A DNA stretch of 64,000 bases from Acidimicrobiia bacterium (GCA_030065575.1 JASJDZ010000008.1:31546-95545); one strand, 5' to 3'. Counted from the first letter of the stretch, positions 34,921 through 43,600 are shown. Made by a program: numbers and translations. Notes: generated from the letters alone by a model not told the origin.

Positions 34921-35595
34921 GTGATTCTCGACGACAAGTGCTTGATTCTGCACATGCCGAAGACTGGTGGCGTGTTCATTCGGATGCTGCTGCAGAAGCA
35001 CTACGGAGACGCGGTGCGCCTGGCCTCCGGCGATGCCTTCGGTCAGCCAGACGCGCGAGCCGATCAGCACCATGCGCTCCGCGACGTGCCGCGGAAGCTC
35101 CGCCGGCTGCCTACGTTCGGCGTGGTGCGCAATCCCTGGGATTGGTACGTCTCGTGGTTCCACTTCTTCACGACCTACGAGCACCGGCCACCGCTGTTCA
35201 TGAAGGTATCCGAGGGCAAGAGCCTCGATTTCCCTGAGTTCATGAGCAATCTCTACAGCTACCCAAAGAGGTCCGCGGAGTACAAGTACAACAGCTTCTC
35301 GGCGGAGTACTACCGCATTTTTGGGTGTTCGCCGCGACGTCCCAGGAACCCGAAAGTGGTGATGGGACGCTACGAGACTGTCCACGATGACCTCTACGCG
35401 TTCCTGGAGACGGTGGGTGTCAGCGAGGCTTGTCTGGAGGAGATCCATTCATTCCGAAAGATGAACCCCAGCCAGCACGAGCACTACTCGACCTACTACA
35501 CGCCTGAGCTGGTTGAGGCCGTATACGAGCACAATCGGCCGATCATCGATGAATTCGGCTACGAGTTCGAAACCCCGGTCAGTCCCGGTAGTTGA
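34921..35595 (+). CDS. Sulfotransferase-like protein 1
   Basis: This 224-residue protein starts at GTG 34921 after GGAG. MPKTGGVFIRMLL (12-24) matches the 5'-phosphosulfate-binding loop of sulfotransferases (PAPS cofactor), and FGVVRNPWDWYVSWF (60-74) matches the 3'-phosphate-binding R...S region. Acceptors in this superfamily include glycans, lipids and small molecules; this one is not predictable. Its 3' end overlaps the convergent yajQ-like gene by 17 nt. A second sulfotransferase lies beyond yajQ on the same strand. Confidence 0.78.
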   Translation: MILDDKCLILHMPKTGGVFIRMLLQKHYGDAVRLASGDAFGQPDARADQHHALRDVPRKLRRLPTFGVVRNPWDWYVSWFHFFTTYEHRPPLFMKVSEGKSLDFPEFMSNLYSYPKRSAEYKYNSFSAEYYRIFGCSPRRPRNPKVVMGRYETVHDDLYAFLETVGVSEACLEEIHSFRKMNPSQHEHYSTYYTPELVEAVYEHNRPIIDEFGYEFETPVSPGS

Positions 35596-36064
35596 CGTAC
35601 TGCAGCGGGAGCCGATAGTCGAGATCGCGCAGCATCTGGATGACCGCCTGGAGGTCGTCGCGTTTTTTGCCCTGCACGCGGAGCTGATCGCCCTGGATCT
35701 GAACTTGCACCTTGAGCTTGGCGTCCCGAATGAACTTGCTCAGCTCCCGGGAAGCCTCCTGCGGGATGCCCTGGTTCAGAGCGAAAGCCGTCTGAACGCG
35801 CCCTGACGCTGCGGGCTTGATGTCACCGCCCGATATCGCCTTCAGCGATACCTTCCTCTTCACCAATCTGCCCTTGAGGACATCGACAGCGGCTTCCAAT
35901 CTGCCTTCGGCGCTCGACTCGAGATCAATTCCCTCGTCGCTGATGGAGATCTTGGTGTCGGTTCCCTTGAAGTCGTATCGGTTGACGATCTCGCGCGCGG
36001 CCTGATCGACCGCATTGCGGACCTCTTGCATATCAACCTGGGAGACGATGTCGAATGAAGGCAT
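35579..36064 (-). CDS. yajQ: YajQ-family nucleotide-binding protein
   Basis: This 161-residue protein is a close match to YajQ: MPSFDIVSQVDMQEVRNA at the start, YDFKGTD, IKPAASGRVQTAF, and a final RDLDYRLPLQYVNYRD. Some members bind cyclic di-GMP or GTP, and Xanthomonas YajQ-like proteins act as transcription co-regulators. The role here is unknown. ATG 36064 has TAAGGT six bases upstream and no ribosome site, so it is likely leaderless. Confidence 0.92.
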   Translation of the reverse strand: MPSFDIVSQVDMQEVRNAVDQAAREIVNRYDFKGTDTKISISDEGIDLESSAEGRLEAAVDVLKGRLVKRKVSLKAISGGDIKPAASGRVQTAFALNQGIPQEASRELSKFIRDAKLKVQVQIQGDQLRVQGKKRDDLQAVIQMLRDLDYRLPLQYVNYRD

Positions 36065-36070
36065 GGCGAG

Positions 36071-36076
36071 ACCTTA
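36071..36076 (-). promoter_or_regulatory. -10 hexamer, leaderless start of yajQ
   Basis: TAAGGT, 6 nt before ATG 36064. Confidence 0.5.
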
Positions 36077-36150
36077 GCCGTGCCGCTGCGAGTGAGGTCT
36101 CTACATGCGGATGAGTGGTTGTGCGCCGCGGTTGGGCAGTTGGTGCGGCC

Positions 36151-36156
36151 TAGTCT
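36151..36156 (+). promoter_or_regulatory. -10 hexamer, leaderless start of sulfotransferase 2
   Basis: TAGTCT, 6 nt before GTG 36163. Confidence 0.55.
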
Positions 36157-36162
36157 GCTCAT

Positions 36163-36912
36163 GTGATCCGAGACGTTCTTCTGGTCGGGCTACCCCGGAG
36201 CGGTAGCTCCTGGGTGGGGTCGGTGCTGGGGTCGACGCCTTCGATCGAGTATCTGCGCGAACCAGTAACTCAGAGCTGGCTCGAGGCAGGCAATCGTTCG
36301 CCGCTCGTGGACCCAGCGACCGACAGTGGCTATCGCAACCACTCCCTGGAGTGGCTGCGGGCCGGTGAGCGCCGTCGGCTGGTGAAAGAAGTAAATCCAC
36401 TGCTAGTTCGGTTCGTGATGGCTGAACTGGATATGGAGGTGGTGCTGCTGCATCGCCATCCATGCGCCGTTGCGCTCAGCTACCACGAGCGCGGTTGGAC
36501 GGGACTGGATCTCGAGAGCAGATTCGGCGTAGAGCCGTCGGGCGACTTCTGGCGCGATCACGGGGCTTACCAGGCATTGCTGTTGCGACCTGCTGCGGAG
36601 GCTATCGGCGCGAGCGGAATCGTGTCGTACGAAGAGCTCACACACGATCCGGAGAAAGGGTTCAGTTTGCTGGCTGCGAGGCTGGGCCTCGAATGGGGCG
36701 AATCAAGTAGTGCTCATCTGCGCAGCACACTGGAGCATGACGATCGCAGCGACCCGTACTCCGTGCAGCGCGACGCCGCAGTGGCGAGGGAACGATGGCG
36801 GTCGGCACTCACAACGGTGCAGCGGAAGGCAGTCATGGCCGGCTATCGCCAGCATGGCGGCGGGGCAATCCCTGAGCCCGGCCGCCGGCGTTGGAGTTGG
36901 TTCAGGCAATGA
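36163..36912 (+). CDS. Sulfotransferase-like protein 2
   Basis: This 249-residue protein has LVGLPRSGSSWVGSVL (7-22), the 5'-phosphosulfate loop, and VVLLHRHPCAVALSY near residue 91 for 3'-phosphate binding. TAGTCT lies six bases before the GTG at 36163, so the transcript is probably leaderless. It is distinct from the first sulfotransferase in sequence and not a recent duplicate. Substrate unknown. Convergent with the AAA gene, leaving 25 nt between them. Confidence 0.8.
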   Translation: MIRDVLLVGLPRSGSSWVGSVLGSTPSIEYLREPVTQSWLEAGNRSPLVDPATDSGYRNHSLEWLRAGERRRLVKEVNPLLVRFVMAELDMEVVLLHRHPCAVALSYHERGWTGLDLESRFGVEPSGDFWRDHGAYQALLLRPAAEAIGASGIVSYEELTHDPEKGFSLLAARLGLEWGESSSAHLRSTLEHDDRSDPYSVQRDAAVARERWRSALTTVQRKAVMAGYRQHGGGAIPEPGRRRWSWFRQ

Positions 36913-36937
36913 TCACGGGATCACCGAGCCGGAATGC

Positions 36938-37933
36938 CTATCCCTTCCGGTACGGCGGTTCGGCAGGACCGCGCCGAGCCACAGCCGACCACACCGTCTC
37001 GTAGTGATCACGATCGAACTTATCGACGTGCGGCAGGACGAACTCCTCCCAGGCACGGCGCAACGGATCGTTCGAAGTTGTATACACCCGCAGCCCGGCG
37101 GGAAGACGGTCGAGCACAGTCCGCAGGCTCATCGGGGTCTCCACCCTGGTCTGCGAGTCGGTTGAGCTGAACGAGGCGTTGACTTCGACTGCGAGCTTGG
37201 CAATAGGCTCGACGAACGACGCCTTCAGGTCCGGATGGCGACGTTCCAGCATCGCCATGAGCTCGTCCTCCTCGGGGAAGTCCTTCTCCCAGATGATCCA
37301 GCGGTCGGCGAATGCCTTGTTCAGCGTCTGCGTTCCGGCGTAATCGCGGAGGTCGGTCGGATTCAACGTTCCGAACACGCGGACATCGGAACGGAGATGA
37401 ACCATCTCCCCGGTCGGCAGCTCGAGCGCTTGATGGCGGTCGAGCAAGCCGTGTAGTGCGAACAGAGTCTCCGCTCCGGCGGCATTGAGCTCGGAGAGGT
37501 TGATCAGTGCGGGACCCCGGAGGGCCCGGGTGATGTCGCCGTCCTCCCAGCGACTCTCGGTGCCTCCCTTGCCGTCGCCGTGCAGCTTGACGGATCCGAT
37601 GAGGGTGATGTCGCGGACCTCGCCGGTCAGCGGGATCCGATAGTGGGGCATGCCGAGGACGGCGGCGAACTGCTCGAGATCGTGATCCTTCCCGGTACCC
37701 ATGTGCCCGCGCAGGGCGAGGTGGAGGGGAGTGTCGGTGAAGTAACGCTGTCGGACCTGTTCCAGCTGCGCCAATCGATAGAGCATGCCGAGATCGACGT
37801 AGTAGGGGTCAGGAGCGGGGACGTGCTCTATGCGCAGGTCGCGGTCCGGGATGTCCTTGGGAATCTCGACACGGGGAAGATCGATGGGCGGCCCCTCCCC
37901 GGCCGGATCTGCAAATGTCACCATGTCAGACAT
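36938..37933 (-). CDS. CobS/MoxR-like AAA ATPase with variant Walker motifs
   Basis: This 331-residue AAA protein has a P-loop GHMGTGKD (76-83), where the usual Ser/Thr after the lysine is Asp, and a Walker B region LINLSELN (143-150), where the Mg-binding Asp is Ser147 while Glu148 is kept. GTLNPTDLRDYAG (sensor 1) and ADRW (arginine finger region) are normal. It resembles CobS-type MoxR ATPases that pair with vWA proteins. ATG 37933 is inside the end of the upstream vWA gene (8-nt overlap) after AAAGGAG, so the two are made together. ATP binding and hydrolysis may be altered. Confidence 0.82.
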   Translation of the reverse strand: MSDMVTFADPAGEGPPIDLPRVEIPKDIPDRDLRIEHVPAPDPYYVDLGMLYRLAQLEQVRQRYFTDTPLHLALRGHMGTGKDHDLEQFAAVLGMPHYRIPLTGEVRDITLIGSVKLHGDGKGGTESRWEDGDITRALRGPALINLSELNAAGAETLFALHGLLDRHQALELPTGEMVHLRSDVRVFGTLNPTDLRDYAGTQTLNKAFADRWIIWEKDFPEEDELMAMLERRHPDLKASFVEPIAKLAVEVNASFSSTDSQTRVETPMSLRTVLDRLPAGLRVYTTSNDPLRRAWEEFVLPHVDKFDRDHYETVWSAVARRGPAEPPYRKG

Positions 37934-40142
37934 GAGTGAGGCTCCTTTGTTGTTGCAAGTACTCGGATGAGGAATGGACCCACCATGTTTCGCCTCCGGC
38001 GTCGGCAATGGTCCTGAGCAAGGTCGAGCGAACCCCATCGATCATGGCTCGAGTGAGTTCGTCGGGCCTTTCCACGACTTGATGCCGGCTGTAGGCAGCA
38101 GTCACCGTGTCGTCACCGATGCCGATTCCCAATACGGTCGTTCCCGTCTTCTCGGCAAGCTGCACAGACTCGGCAAGGGCGCGCACCGATCCGCGGGTCA
38201 TGCCGTCGGCAAGAACCACCAGAATCCGTGTGGACACATGCCGGGCCGCCAGCCGCTGGGCAGCGTAGGTGACATTGAACTCGTCGACGTTGGCGGCTTT
38301 GTCGAACATGGACACCGGTGGCGCTGCTTCGGGATCGCGTCTTGCCGCAATCGCAGCATCACGGGGCGATGCCGCCATGTAGAAGAGACCGGCGAGCACA
38401 TCTTCATGCCGGCGCCAGCGATCATCGAACGGCTTGACCAGATAGTGATTGACGGTCCGGGTGAGTCGGTCTGCCGAACCCGAGTGAGTACGACGGAGGC
38501 CTCCGGTGGCGCGGTGGCGGCGCTCGCTGAAGCTGCGCTCCGTGTCATCGCCCGCTGCGGCGAAGGACCGGTTGAAAACCGCAACCTCAAAATCAATCTG
38601 GAGCTCGTTGCAGAGGGCAGCCAACGACCAGGCACCCAGCGAGGCAGCGGCGAGCGCCCACGGCGCCTTCCGCGTGTTGCCAACCTGCAGCGGCTGGAGC
38701 ATTGACGCCGATCCATCGACCAGAAGGCTTACGGCATACGAACGGCGCGTCGGAAGATCGCGGCGTTCGAACATGCGCTCGTAGAGCCCGGCCCCGAGCA
38801 GCAGCGCCGCGTAGGGAGACAGATCCCCCGCATCAAAACCGGAACGCAAGCCCCTTCGCTGGTTGGCGAGGAACAAGGGGTAGAGCTCGCCGGCGACTCG
38901 GCGCTGGACCACACCCCACTGGCGGGCCGCATCCACCAGAAGACTGCGACCCTCGACGGCGAAGGTGCGGAACTGGCCGGGGAACGGGCCAACGACGAGC
39001 TTCCCGGTCTGCCCGGTCGGGAGGTACACCGATGGGGATTGCGATACCCGGACCAGTTGTTCGGTGGCCGGATCTCCGGCCTGGTCGGCGTCGCCGGCCT
39101 TGCCGTGCTCAGCCGAAACCGCTTGCGCTGCTGCTCGTGTTTCGTCGTAGGACTCGGCGTCGCGCAGCGGTGGCGTCACGATCCTCACCGCGTCCACCGA
39201 GTCGCTGATGGCGGAGCTGTCGTCTTCGCTCTTGGCGGTGCGCACCTGGCGCGTGTCCGTCTGCTCGACGATATGAGCCAATCCGTGAAGGCGCGCTACT
39301 TCGAGGAGTTGCAGGGCCAGACCGCCAACGGTCCACGGGTCATCCGCCGCAGCGACGTCGTCGACGAACGGCTGCGCATCGTCGAGAGCCATTCCTACAT
39401 GTGGCGGCAGCATCCGCTGTAATCGGTCCTTGGTTGCGTAGTCACCAACCATCAGGAAGCAGGCGAGTGCGTATTGCCCGAGCGGCCGTGCTTCTTCCAT
39501 GCCGCCCGGCACTGCGGCCAGGTACAGGTCGGCAAGCACCGACCTGACCCCGTTGAACCCCTCCAGGAGGAGACGTTCCTGCCTTGCGTCCTCGAGTGAG
39601 AAGAAGAGGGCTTCAGCTGCGGGCCCCCCGATGCTGGAGATGGCGTCGAGGAGGGCTACCGGCTCATCGGCAGGGTCGGGTGGATCCTCGACATCTGCTG
39701 CGGCTTCTACCAGACCTTCCTCTGGCTCCTCGAACAGCAGCGGCGCCGGCTCCGGCAGGGCAAGCTCCTCGGGCTCCTCCGACGTTGTGCGGTCCTCCCG
39801 ATGTGCCAGCCAGGAACGTGGAATAGGGCGCATCTCGTCGAAATCAGAAGCCAGGAGGTGAACAACCTCATGAAGTGCCGACGTGAGAGCGACTTCGGCC
39901 GGCGTCACCGGAGCGTTGCGGGCGTAGGCGGCCTGAAACACGCCGGGATCCAGCACGATCTCATCATCGCTACCAGACGCTTGCGAGCCGAGACGAACCA
40001 CGAGCTCCTCGTTGCCGGCAATCGTCCGCGCAAATCGTGTGATGGCCGGGGCGACACGCTGATAGCGCGCAACTACGGCCTCGATGACCCTCTCTTCCGG
40101 GGGCAGGACCTCATTGAGTACTGACTGATCACGGCCGCGCAT
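37926..40142 (-). CDS. CobT/NorD-like vWA protein with HExxH motif
   Basis: This 738-residue protein has an N-terminal HEVVH (91-95), a zinc metallopeptidase-like motif, followed at about 183-190 by LEDARQER, the motif shared with CobT and NorD that could complete a metal site. An acidic Pro/Glu-rich stretch (about 120-165) separates parts. The vWA domain near 468-738 has MIDAS DGSAS (476-480) and LADGMT. Such proteins act as adaptors for MoxR-type ATPases in remodelling or cofactor insertion. ATG 40142 is chosen as the first ATG of the conserved part; the frame continues upstream without clear start evidence. No target gene is adjacent. Confidence 0.75.
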   Translation of the reverse strand: MRGRDQSVLNEVLPPEERVIEAVVARYQRVAPAITRFARTIAGNEELVVRLGSQASGSDDEIVLDPGVFQAAYARNAPVTPAEVALTSALHEVVHLLASDFDEMRPIPRSWLAHREDRTTSEEPEELALPEPAPLLFEEPEEGLVEAAADVEDPPDPADEPVALLDAISSIGGPAAEALFFSLEDARQERLLLEGFNGVRSVLADLYLAAVPGGMEEARPLGQYALACFLMVGDYATKDRLQRMLPPHVGMALDDAQPFVDDVAAADDPWTVGGLALQLLEVARLHGLAHIVEQTDTRQVRTAKSEDDSSAISDSVDAVRIVTPPLRDAESYDETRAAAQAVSAEHGKAGDADQAGDPATEQLVRVSQSPSVYLPTGQTGKLVVGPFPGQFRTFAVEGRSLLVDAARQWGVVQRRVAGELYPLFLANQRRGLRSGFDAGDLSPYAALLLGAGLYERMFERRDLPTRRSYAVSLLVDGSASMLQPLQVGNTRKAPWALAAASLGAWSLAALCNELQIDFEVAVFNRSFAAAGDDTERSFSERRHRATGGLRRTHSGSADRLTRTVNHYLVKPFDDRWRRHEDVLAGLFYMAASPRDAAIAARRDPEAAPPVSMFDKAANVDEFNVTYAAQRLAARHVSTRILVVLADGMTRGSVRALAESVQLAEKTGTTVLGIGIGDDTVTAAYSRHQVVERPDELTRAMIDGVRSTLLRTIADAGGETWWVHSSSEYLQQQRSLTHV

Positions 40143-40272
40143 AACGGTCGATTCTCTCACACCCGTCAAATGGCCGAGAGCGTCGGCGGTTATGGTGGTG
40201 ACATGGACGACGGAGGTTTCGTTGCTCTTGGGTGCTCGGCTACAACGACGTCGCGGTCGAGGGTGCTGACTC

Positions 40273-40301
40273 TTGTCTTTCGGGATGGCGAGAGAGATAC
40301 T
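40273..40301 (+). promoter_or_regulatory. Candidate promoter of the Thr-repeat lipoprotein gene
   Basis: TTGTCT at 40273-40278 and GATACT at 40296-40301 are 17 nt apart, each matching consensus at four of six positions. The start GTG is 30 nt downstream with AGGAGG between. Confidence 0.5.
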
Positions 40302-40330
40302 GCCACCTAGGGGACTAGGAGGAGGTCCAA

Positions 40331-40870
40331 GTGCGGCGCGTTGCATGGCTGTCGTTGGGCGTCGGTTTGGTTTTGGCCGCGTGCGGTGGTTCCGACGGCG
40401 AAGCTGGCATCGCCTCGGGTGACGAGGAGGTGGGTTCGACCGTCGCCACGACTGAAGCGCCGACGACCACGACCGTCGCCACGACTGAAGCGCCGACGAC
40501 TACGACTGTCGCCGTGAGCGACGACCGAATCGTGGGTGTGTGGACTACCAGCAGTGGCTACTACAAGCACTTCCGATCGGATGGCACGTGGGGAATAGGG
40601 TCCTCGCCTGCGGGGGCCGACAGCAATCCGTGGGTCTGGGGTACCTATACGTTCGACGGAAACCAGTTCACGTACTACACCGATGTTCGGTCGGAAAACT
40701 GTGTGATGCGTGACACGTTTGGCGACGGGGAGTTGCATGGAATGGTTGGCGTCTACGACGTCACCTTCTCGGACGATGGCACCGAGCAATTCCGAACCGT
40801 TGTCGATGACCCATGCACTGGCCGGGTAGGGCAAACCACGCCCAAGATGGTTCGCTACCAGGAGTCCTAG
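40331..40870 (+). CDS. Hypothetical lipoprotein with Thr/Ala repeat linker
   Basis: This 179-residue protein has a MRR basic start, a hydrophobic core and the lipobox LAAC at residue 20, so it is predicted to be an outward-facing lipoprotein. A linker of two 11-residue repeats (TVATTEAPTTT) leads to a C-terminal domain of beta-rich character (FRSDGTWGIGSSP, YTFDGNQFTYYTD) with two cysteines, resembling lipocalin-like or DUF4440-adjacent folds but not named. GTG 40331 has AGGAGG. Function unknown. Confidence 0.75.
   Translation: MRRVAWLSLGVGLVLAACGGSDGEAGIASGDEEVGSTVATTEAPTTTTVATTEAPTTTTVAVSDDRIVGVWTTSSGYYKHFRSDGTWGIGSSPAGADSNPWVWGTYTFDGNQFTYYTDVRSENCVMRDTFGDGELHGMVGVYDVTFSDDGTEQFRTVVDDPCTGRVGQTTPKMVRYQES
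40438..40503 (+). repeat. Two 33-bp tandem repeats in the lipoprotein linker
   Basis: Copies at 40438-40470 and 40471-40503 differ at one position and encode the TVATTEAPTTT linker unit; a partial third unit follows. In-frame, so copy number can vary without frameshift. Confidence 0.9.
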
Positions 40871-41060
40871 AGGCCAACTCAGTGCCGTGTACAGCGACTA
40901 CACGGGAGAGATACTGAAGCTCAGTGGCCCACATCCTTGGATGCTCGGCGAGTTCGACTTACTGTGCAACGCAATCGGATGAGCTAAGCCACGTGCGCCT
41001 TGGGTCAGCGGATCGTTGCGCCATTGCGTCGCCGATCAAGGAACAAATCTGGGTGTTGAC

Positions 41061-41489
41061 ATGGACGATCTCGCCGTCACCGGGCAAGTGGTGATCCCCT
41101 CCCGCGAGCTGATCTGGCGTTTTGATCCCAGTGGGGGCCCCGGAGGTCAGCATGCCAATCGCAGCTCAACACGGGTTGCTCTCAGCTTCGATGTTGTCCG
41201 GTCATCGGCGCTATCCGAGGACCTTCGTGAGCGGGTCATTGCGAGCCTCGGAGACCAACTCGAGGAAGGGATCGTCACCGTCCAGGTTTCGGCCACCCGG
41301 TCACAATGGCGTAATCGGCAGCTGGCTCGGCGCAAGCTGGCGTCGCTTCTGGCGGAGGCGATGCGACCCCCGGCCTCGCCGCGGCGTTCCACCAAACCCA
41401 GCCGCGCGTCCCGGGAACGCCGGCTCGCCGACAAACGAGCGCGTGCGGAGACAAAACGGCTTCGTCGTCGCCCGACCAGCCCCGACTGA
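41061..41489 (+). CDS. arfB: ArfB/YaeJ-type ribosome rescue hydrolase
   Basis: This 142-residue protein matches the class I release-factor catalytic domain: GGPGGQHANRSSTRVAL (31-47) with the GGQ that hydrolyses peptidyl-tRNA, and a lysine/arginine-rich tail (about 105-142) that in E. coli ArfB enters the mRNA channel of stalled ribosomes. It has no codon-recognition domain, consistent with a stop-independent rescue factor. ATG 41061 is chosen as the family start; no ribosome site is obvious. The gap 40871-41060 holds no other gene I can support. Confidence 0.9.
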   Translation: MDDLAVTGQVVIPSRELIWRFDPSGGPGGQHANRSSTRVALSFDVVRSSALSEDLRERVIASLGDQLEEGIVTVQVSATRSQWRNRQLARRKLASLLAEAMRPPASPRRSTKPSRASRERRLADKRARAETKRLRRRPTSPD

Positions 41490-41518
41490 CGCTCGGTACT
41501 ATCAGCGGCAGCCGGTCC

Positions 41519-41524
41519 TATCAT
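41519..41524 (+). promoter_or_regulatory. -10 hexamer, leaderless start of the M16 gene
   Basis: TATCAT, 7 nt before ATG 41532. It favours this start over GTG 41526. Confidence 0.55.
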
Positions 41525-41531
41525 CGTGCCG

Positions 41532-42782
41532 ATGCATTATGAGTTGACCACACTTCCCAACGGGCTCCGGATCATCAGCCAGCAAATGGAGTCGGTACGT
41601 TCTGTCGCTATCGGCTGCTGGGTCGACGCCGGGAGCCGCGACGAGAATCCCATCGAAGCCGGCACCAGCCACTTCCTCGAGCACCTTCTCTTCAAGGGCT
41701 CCGAACGCCTGCCGGCCCGGGCCATATCCGAGGCCTTTGACGCCGTAGGCGCACGCAACAACGCCTTCACCTCGAAGGAGTACACCTGCTACTGGGCTCG
41801 ACTGCGTAGCGCCGATCTTCCGCTTGCCGTCGACATCCTCGCTGAGATGCTGCAACGGCCGGCGTTCCGGCAGAAGGAGATCGATTCCGAGCGCCACGTT
41901 GTGCTCGAAGAGATCAATATGAACGAGGACGATCCGACTGATGTTGCGCACGAGCAGTTTGTGAACGCACTCTGGGACGGCCATCCACTGGCCCCGCCGA
42001 TCCTGGGTACGCGCGAGTCGATCACCCAGATGACGAGAGAGACGATCTACAACTACTGGCATCGCCGCTACACCCCGCGGTCGACCGTGGTTGCGGCAGT
42101 TGGCGATATCGAACACGAGTCGCTCGTTGAGATGGTCGCCGAGCACATGGCAGATTGGGCGGGCCCGGAGATTGGTCGCGATTCGCTGGCCCCGGCGGTA
42201 ATGCCGTCGGTCCGGGTGAGGCACCGCGACACCGAGCAATCACATATCGTCTTTGGCGCCGAGGGGCTGACCCGTGGCGATGACCGGCGTTTTGCGGTCA
42301 CGGTCGCCAACCACGTGCTCGGGGGCGGGATGTCGTCGCGTCTGTTCCGCGAGATTCGAGAGGATCGCGGGCTTGCCTACGCCGTTCATGCGTTCCGAAT
42401 GCCGTTCCTCGACACGGGAGCCGCCGCGGTGTACGTCGGGACGACTCCAAACCAGACGTTTGAGGTACTCAAACTGATCCGAACCGAGCTGGACAAGCTC
42501 ATGGCCGACGGCATCACCGAGGAGGAACTGGAGCGAGCGAAGGGAAACATCAAGGGAAGCCTGGCGCTTTCCCTCGAGGACACCAACGGCCGAATGACTC
42601 AGCTGGGTCGCCTGGAACTCACCGGCGTTGAGCATCTCAGCGTCGACGAGACCGTTGCGCGCATCGAGGTGCTGTCTCGTGAGGACATCCTCGACGCAGC
42701 CCGGCAGGTCTACGCCGGGCCCTACGTGCTCGGTTTGGTTGGTCCCTTCGAGGAGTCTGACTTCGCGGAGATCGTGCAATGA
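41532..42782 (+). CDS. Peptidase M16 (insulinase-type zinc protease)
   Basis: This 416-residue protein has the inverted zinc motif HFLEH (47-51) and the downstream EEINMNEDDP glutamate region characteristic of M16B processing peptidases. In Actinobacteria this gene commonly sits before dapB and the polynucleotide phosphorylase/RNase J region; its substrates are unknown. ATG 41532 is supported by TATCAT seven bases upstream. The stop overlaps dapB by four bases (ATGA). Confidence 0.9.
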   Translation: MHYELTTLPNGLRIISQQMESVRSVAIGCWVDAGSRDENPIEAGTSHFLEHLLFKGSERLPARAISEAFDAVGARNNAFTSKEYTCYWARLRSADLPLAVDILAEMLQRPAFRQKEIDSERHVVLEEINMNEDDPTDVAHEQFVNALWDGHPLAPPILGTRESITQMTRETIYNYWHRRYTPRSTVVAAVGDIEHESLVEMVAEHMADWAGPEIGRDSLAPAVMPSVRVRHRDTEQSHIVFGAEGLTRGDDRRFAVTVANHVLGGGMSSRLFREIREDRGLAYAVHAFRMPFLDTGAAAVYVGTTPNQTFEVLKLIRTELDKLMADGITEEELERAKGNIKGSLALSLEDTNGRMTQLGRLELTGVEHLSVDETVARIEVLSREDILDAARQVYAGPYVLGLVGPFEESDFAEIVQ

Positions 42783-43540
42783 AGGTAGGAGTGTCCGGTG
42801 CCGGCGGCCGCATGGGCCACCTGACAGCTGAGACCCTGGCCTACGCCACCGACTTCGAGCTGGTAGCGGCCTATGACCCCAATGCCGCAGGAGAATCAGT
42901 TGCCGGGGTCGAGATATCAGCGACACCGGAGGTGATGCTCGACGCCGATGTCGTCATCGAGTTCACCACTCCCGACGTGGTGATGGAGAACCTGCGCAAT
43001 TGGCACACCATGGGGCGCCATGCGGTCATCGGCACGTCGGGTTTCGGTGAAGAGCAGATCGCAGCGGTGCGCGCTTTCTGGACGACACCGTCTTGTCGTT
43101 GCCTGATAGTCCCCAACTTCTCGATTGGAGCCGTTGTGATGATGCGGCTGGCTGAGATCGCGGCCCCTCACTTCGATGCGGCTGAAGTCATCGAGATGCA
43201 TCACGACCGCAAGGCGGACGCTCCTTCCGGGACGGCGATCGCCACGGCCGGGCGGATTGCCGCTGCCGGCGGCGAGCAGAAGCGAGAGGTGAAGAGCAAG
43301 GAGCTGCTGCCCGGTGCGCGCGGGGCCACGGTCGATGACGTCTCCGTGCATGCGGTGCGCTTGCCCGGGTTGGTGGCGCATCAGGCGGTGATTCTGGGAG
43401 GCATGGGGGAGACCCTGACGATTCGCCACGATACGACCGATCGCCAGGCCTTCATGCCCGGAGTGGTGCTTGCCGTTCGCAAGATTGCAGATCTGCCGGA
43501 GCCCGTCACCGTCGGTCTCGATTCTCTCCTGGGGCTGTAG
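42779..43540 (+). CDS. dapB: 4-Hydroxy-tetrahydrodipicolinate reductase
   Basis: This 253-residue DapB uses NAD(P)H to reduce the cyclic product of DapA on the route to lysine and meso-diaminopimelate. VGVSGAGGRMGHL (2-14) binds the nucleotide, and IEMHHDRKADAPSGTA (138-153) is the DapB signature with the catalytic His/Lys. Length is normal. Its start overlaps the M16 gene. dapA lies 2 kb downstream, separated by a lipoprotein and a divergent thioredoxin gene. Confidence 0.93.
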   Translation: MKVGVSGAGGRMGHLTAETLAYATDFELVAAYDPNAAGESVAGVEISATPEVMLDADVVIEFTTPDVVMENLRNWHTMGRHAVIGTSGFGEEQIAAVRAFWTTPSCRCLIVPNFSIGAVVMMRLAEIAAPHFDAAEVIEMHHDRKADAPSGTAIATAGRIAAAGGEQKREVKSKELLPGARGATVDDVSVHAVRLPGLVAHQAVILGGMGETLTIRHDTTDRQAFMPGVVLAVRKIADLPEPVTVGLDSLLGL

Positions 43541-43600
43541 CCGCTCAGGTTGTCGGAGCCTGATGCCGATATGGCTAGGAGCTCCAACAAGAGGTGAACG

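Noticed and set aside
40871..41060. Short open frames in the gap before arfB
   Set aside because: At most 13 codons with no convincing ribosome site; reported as gap without gene.
42240..42926. 228-codon minus-strand frame over the M16 and dapB junction
   Set aside because: Shadow of two conserved genes, no domain seen.
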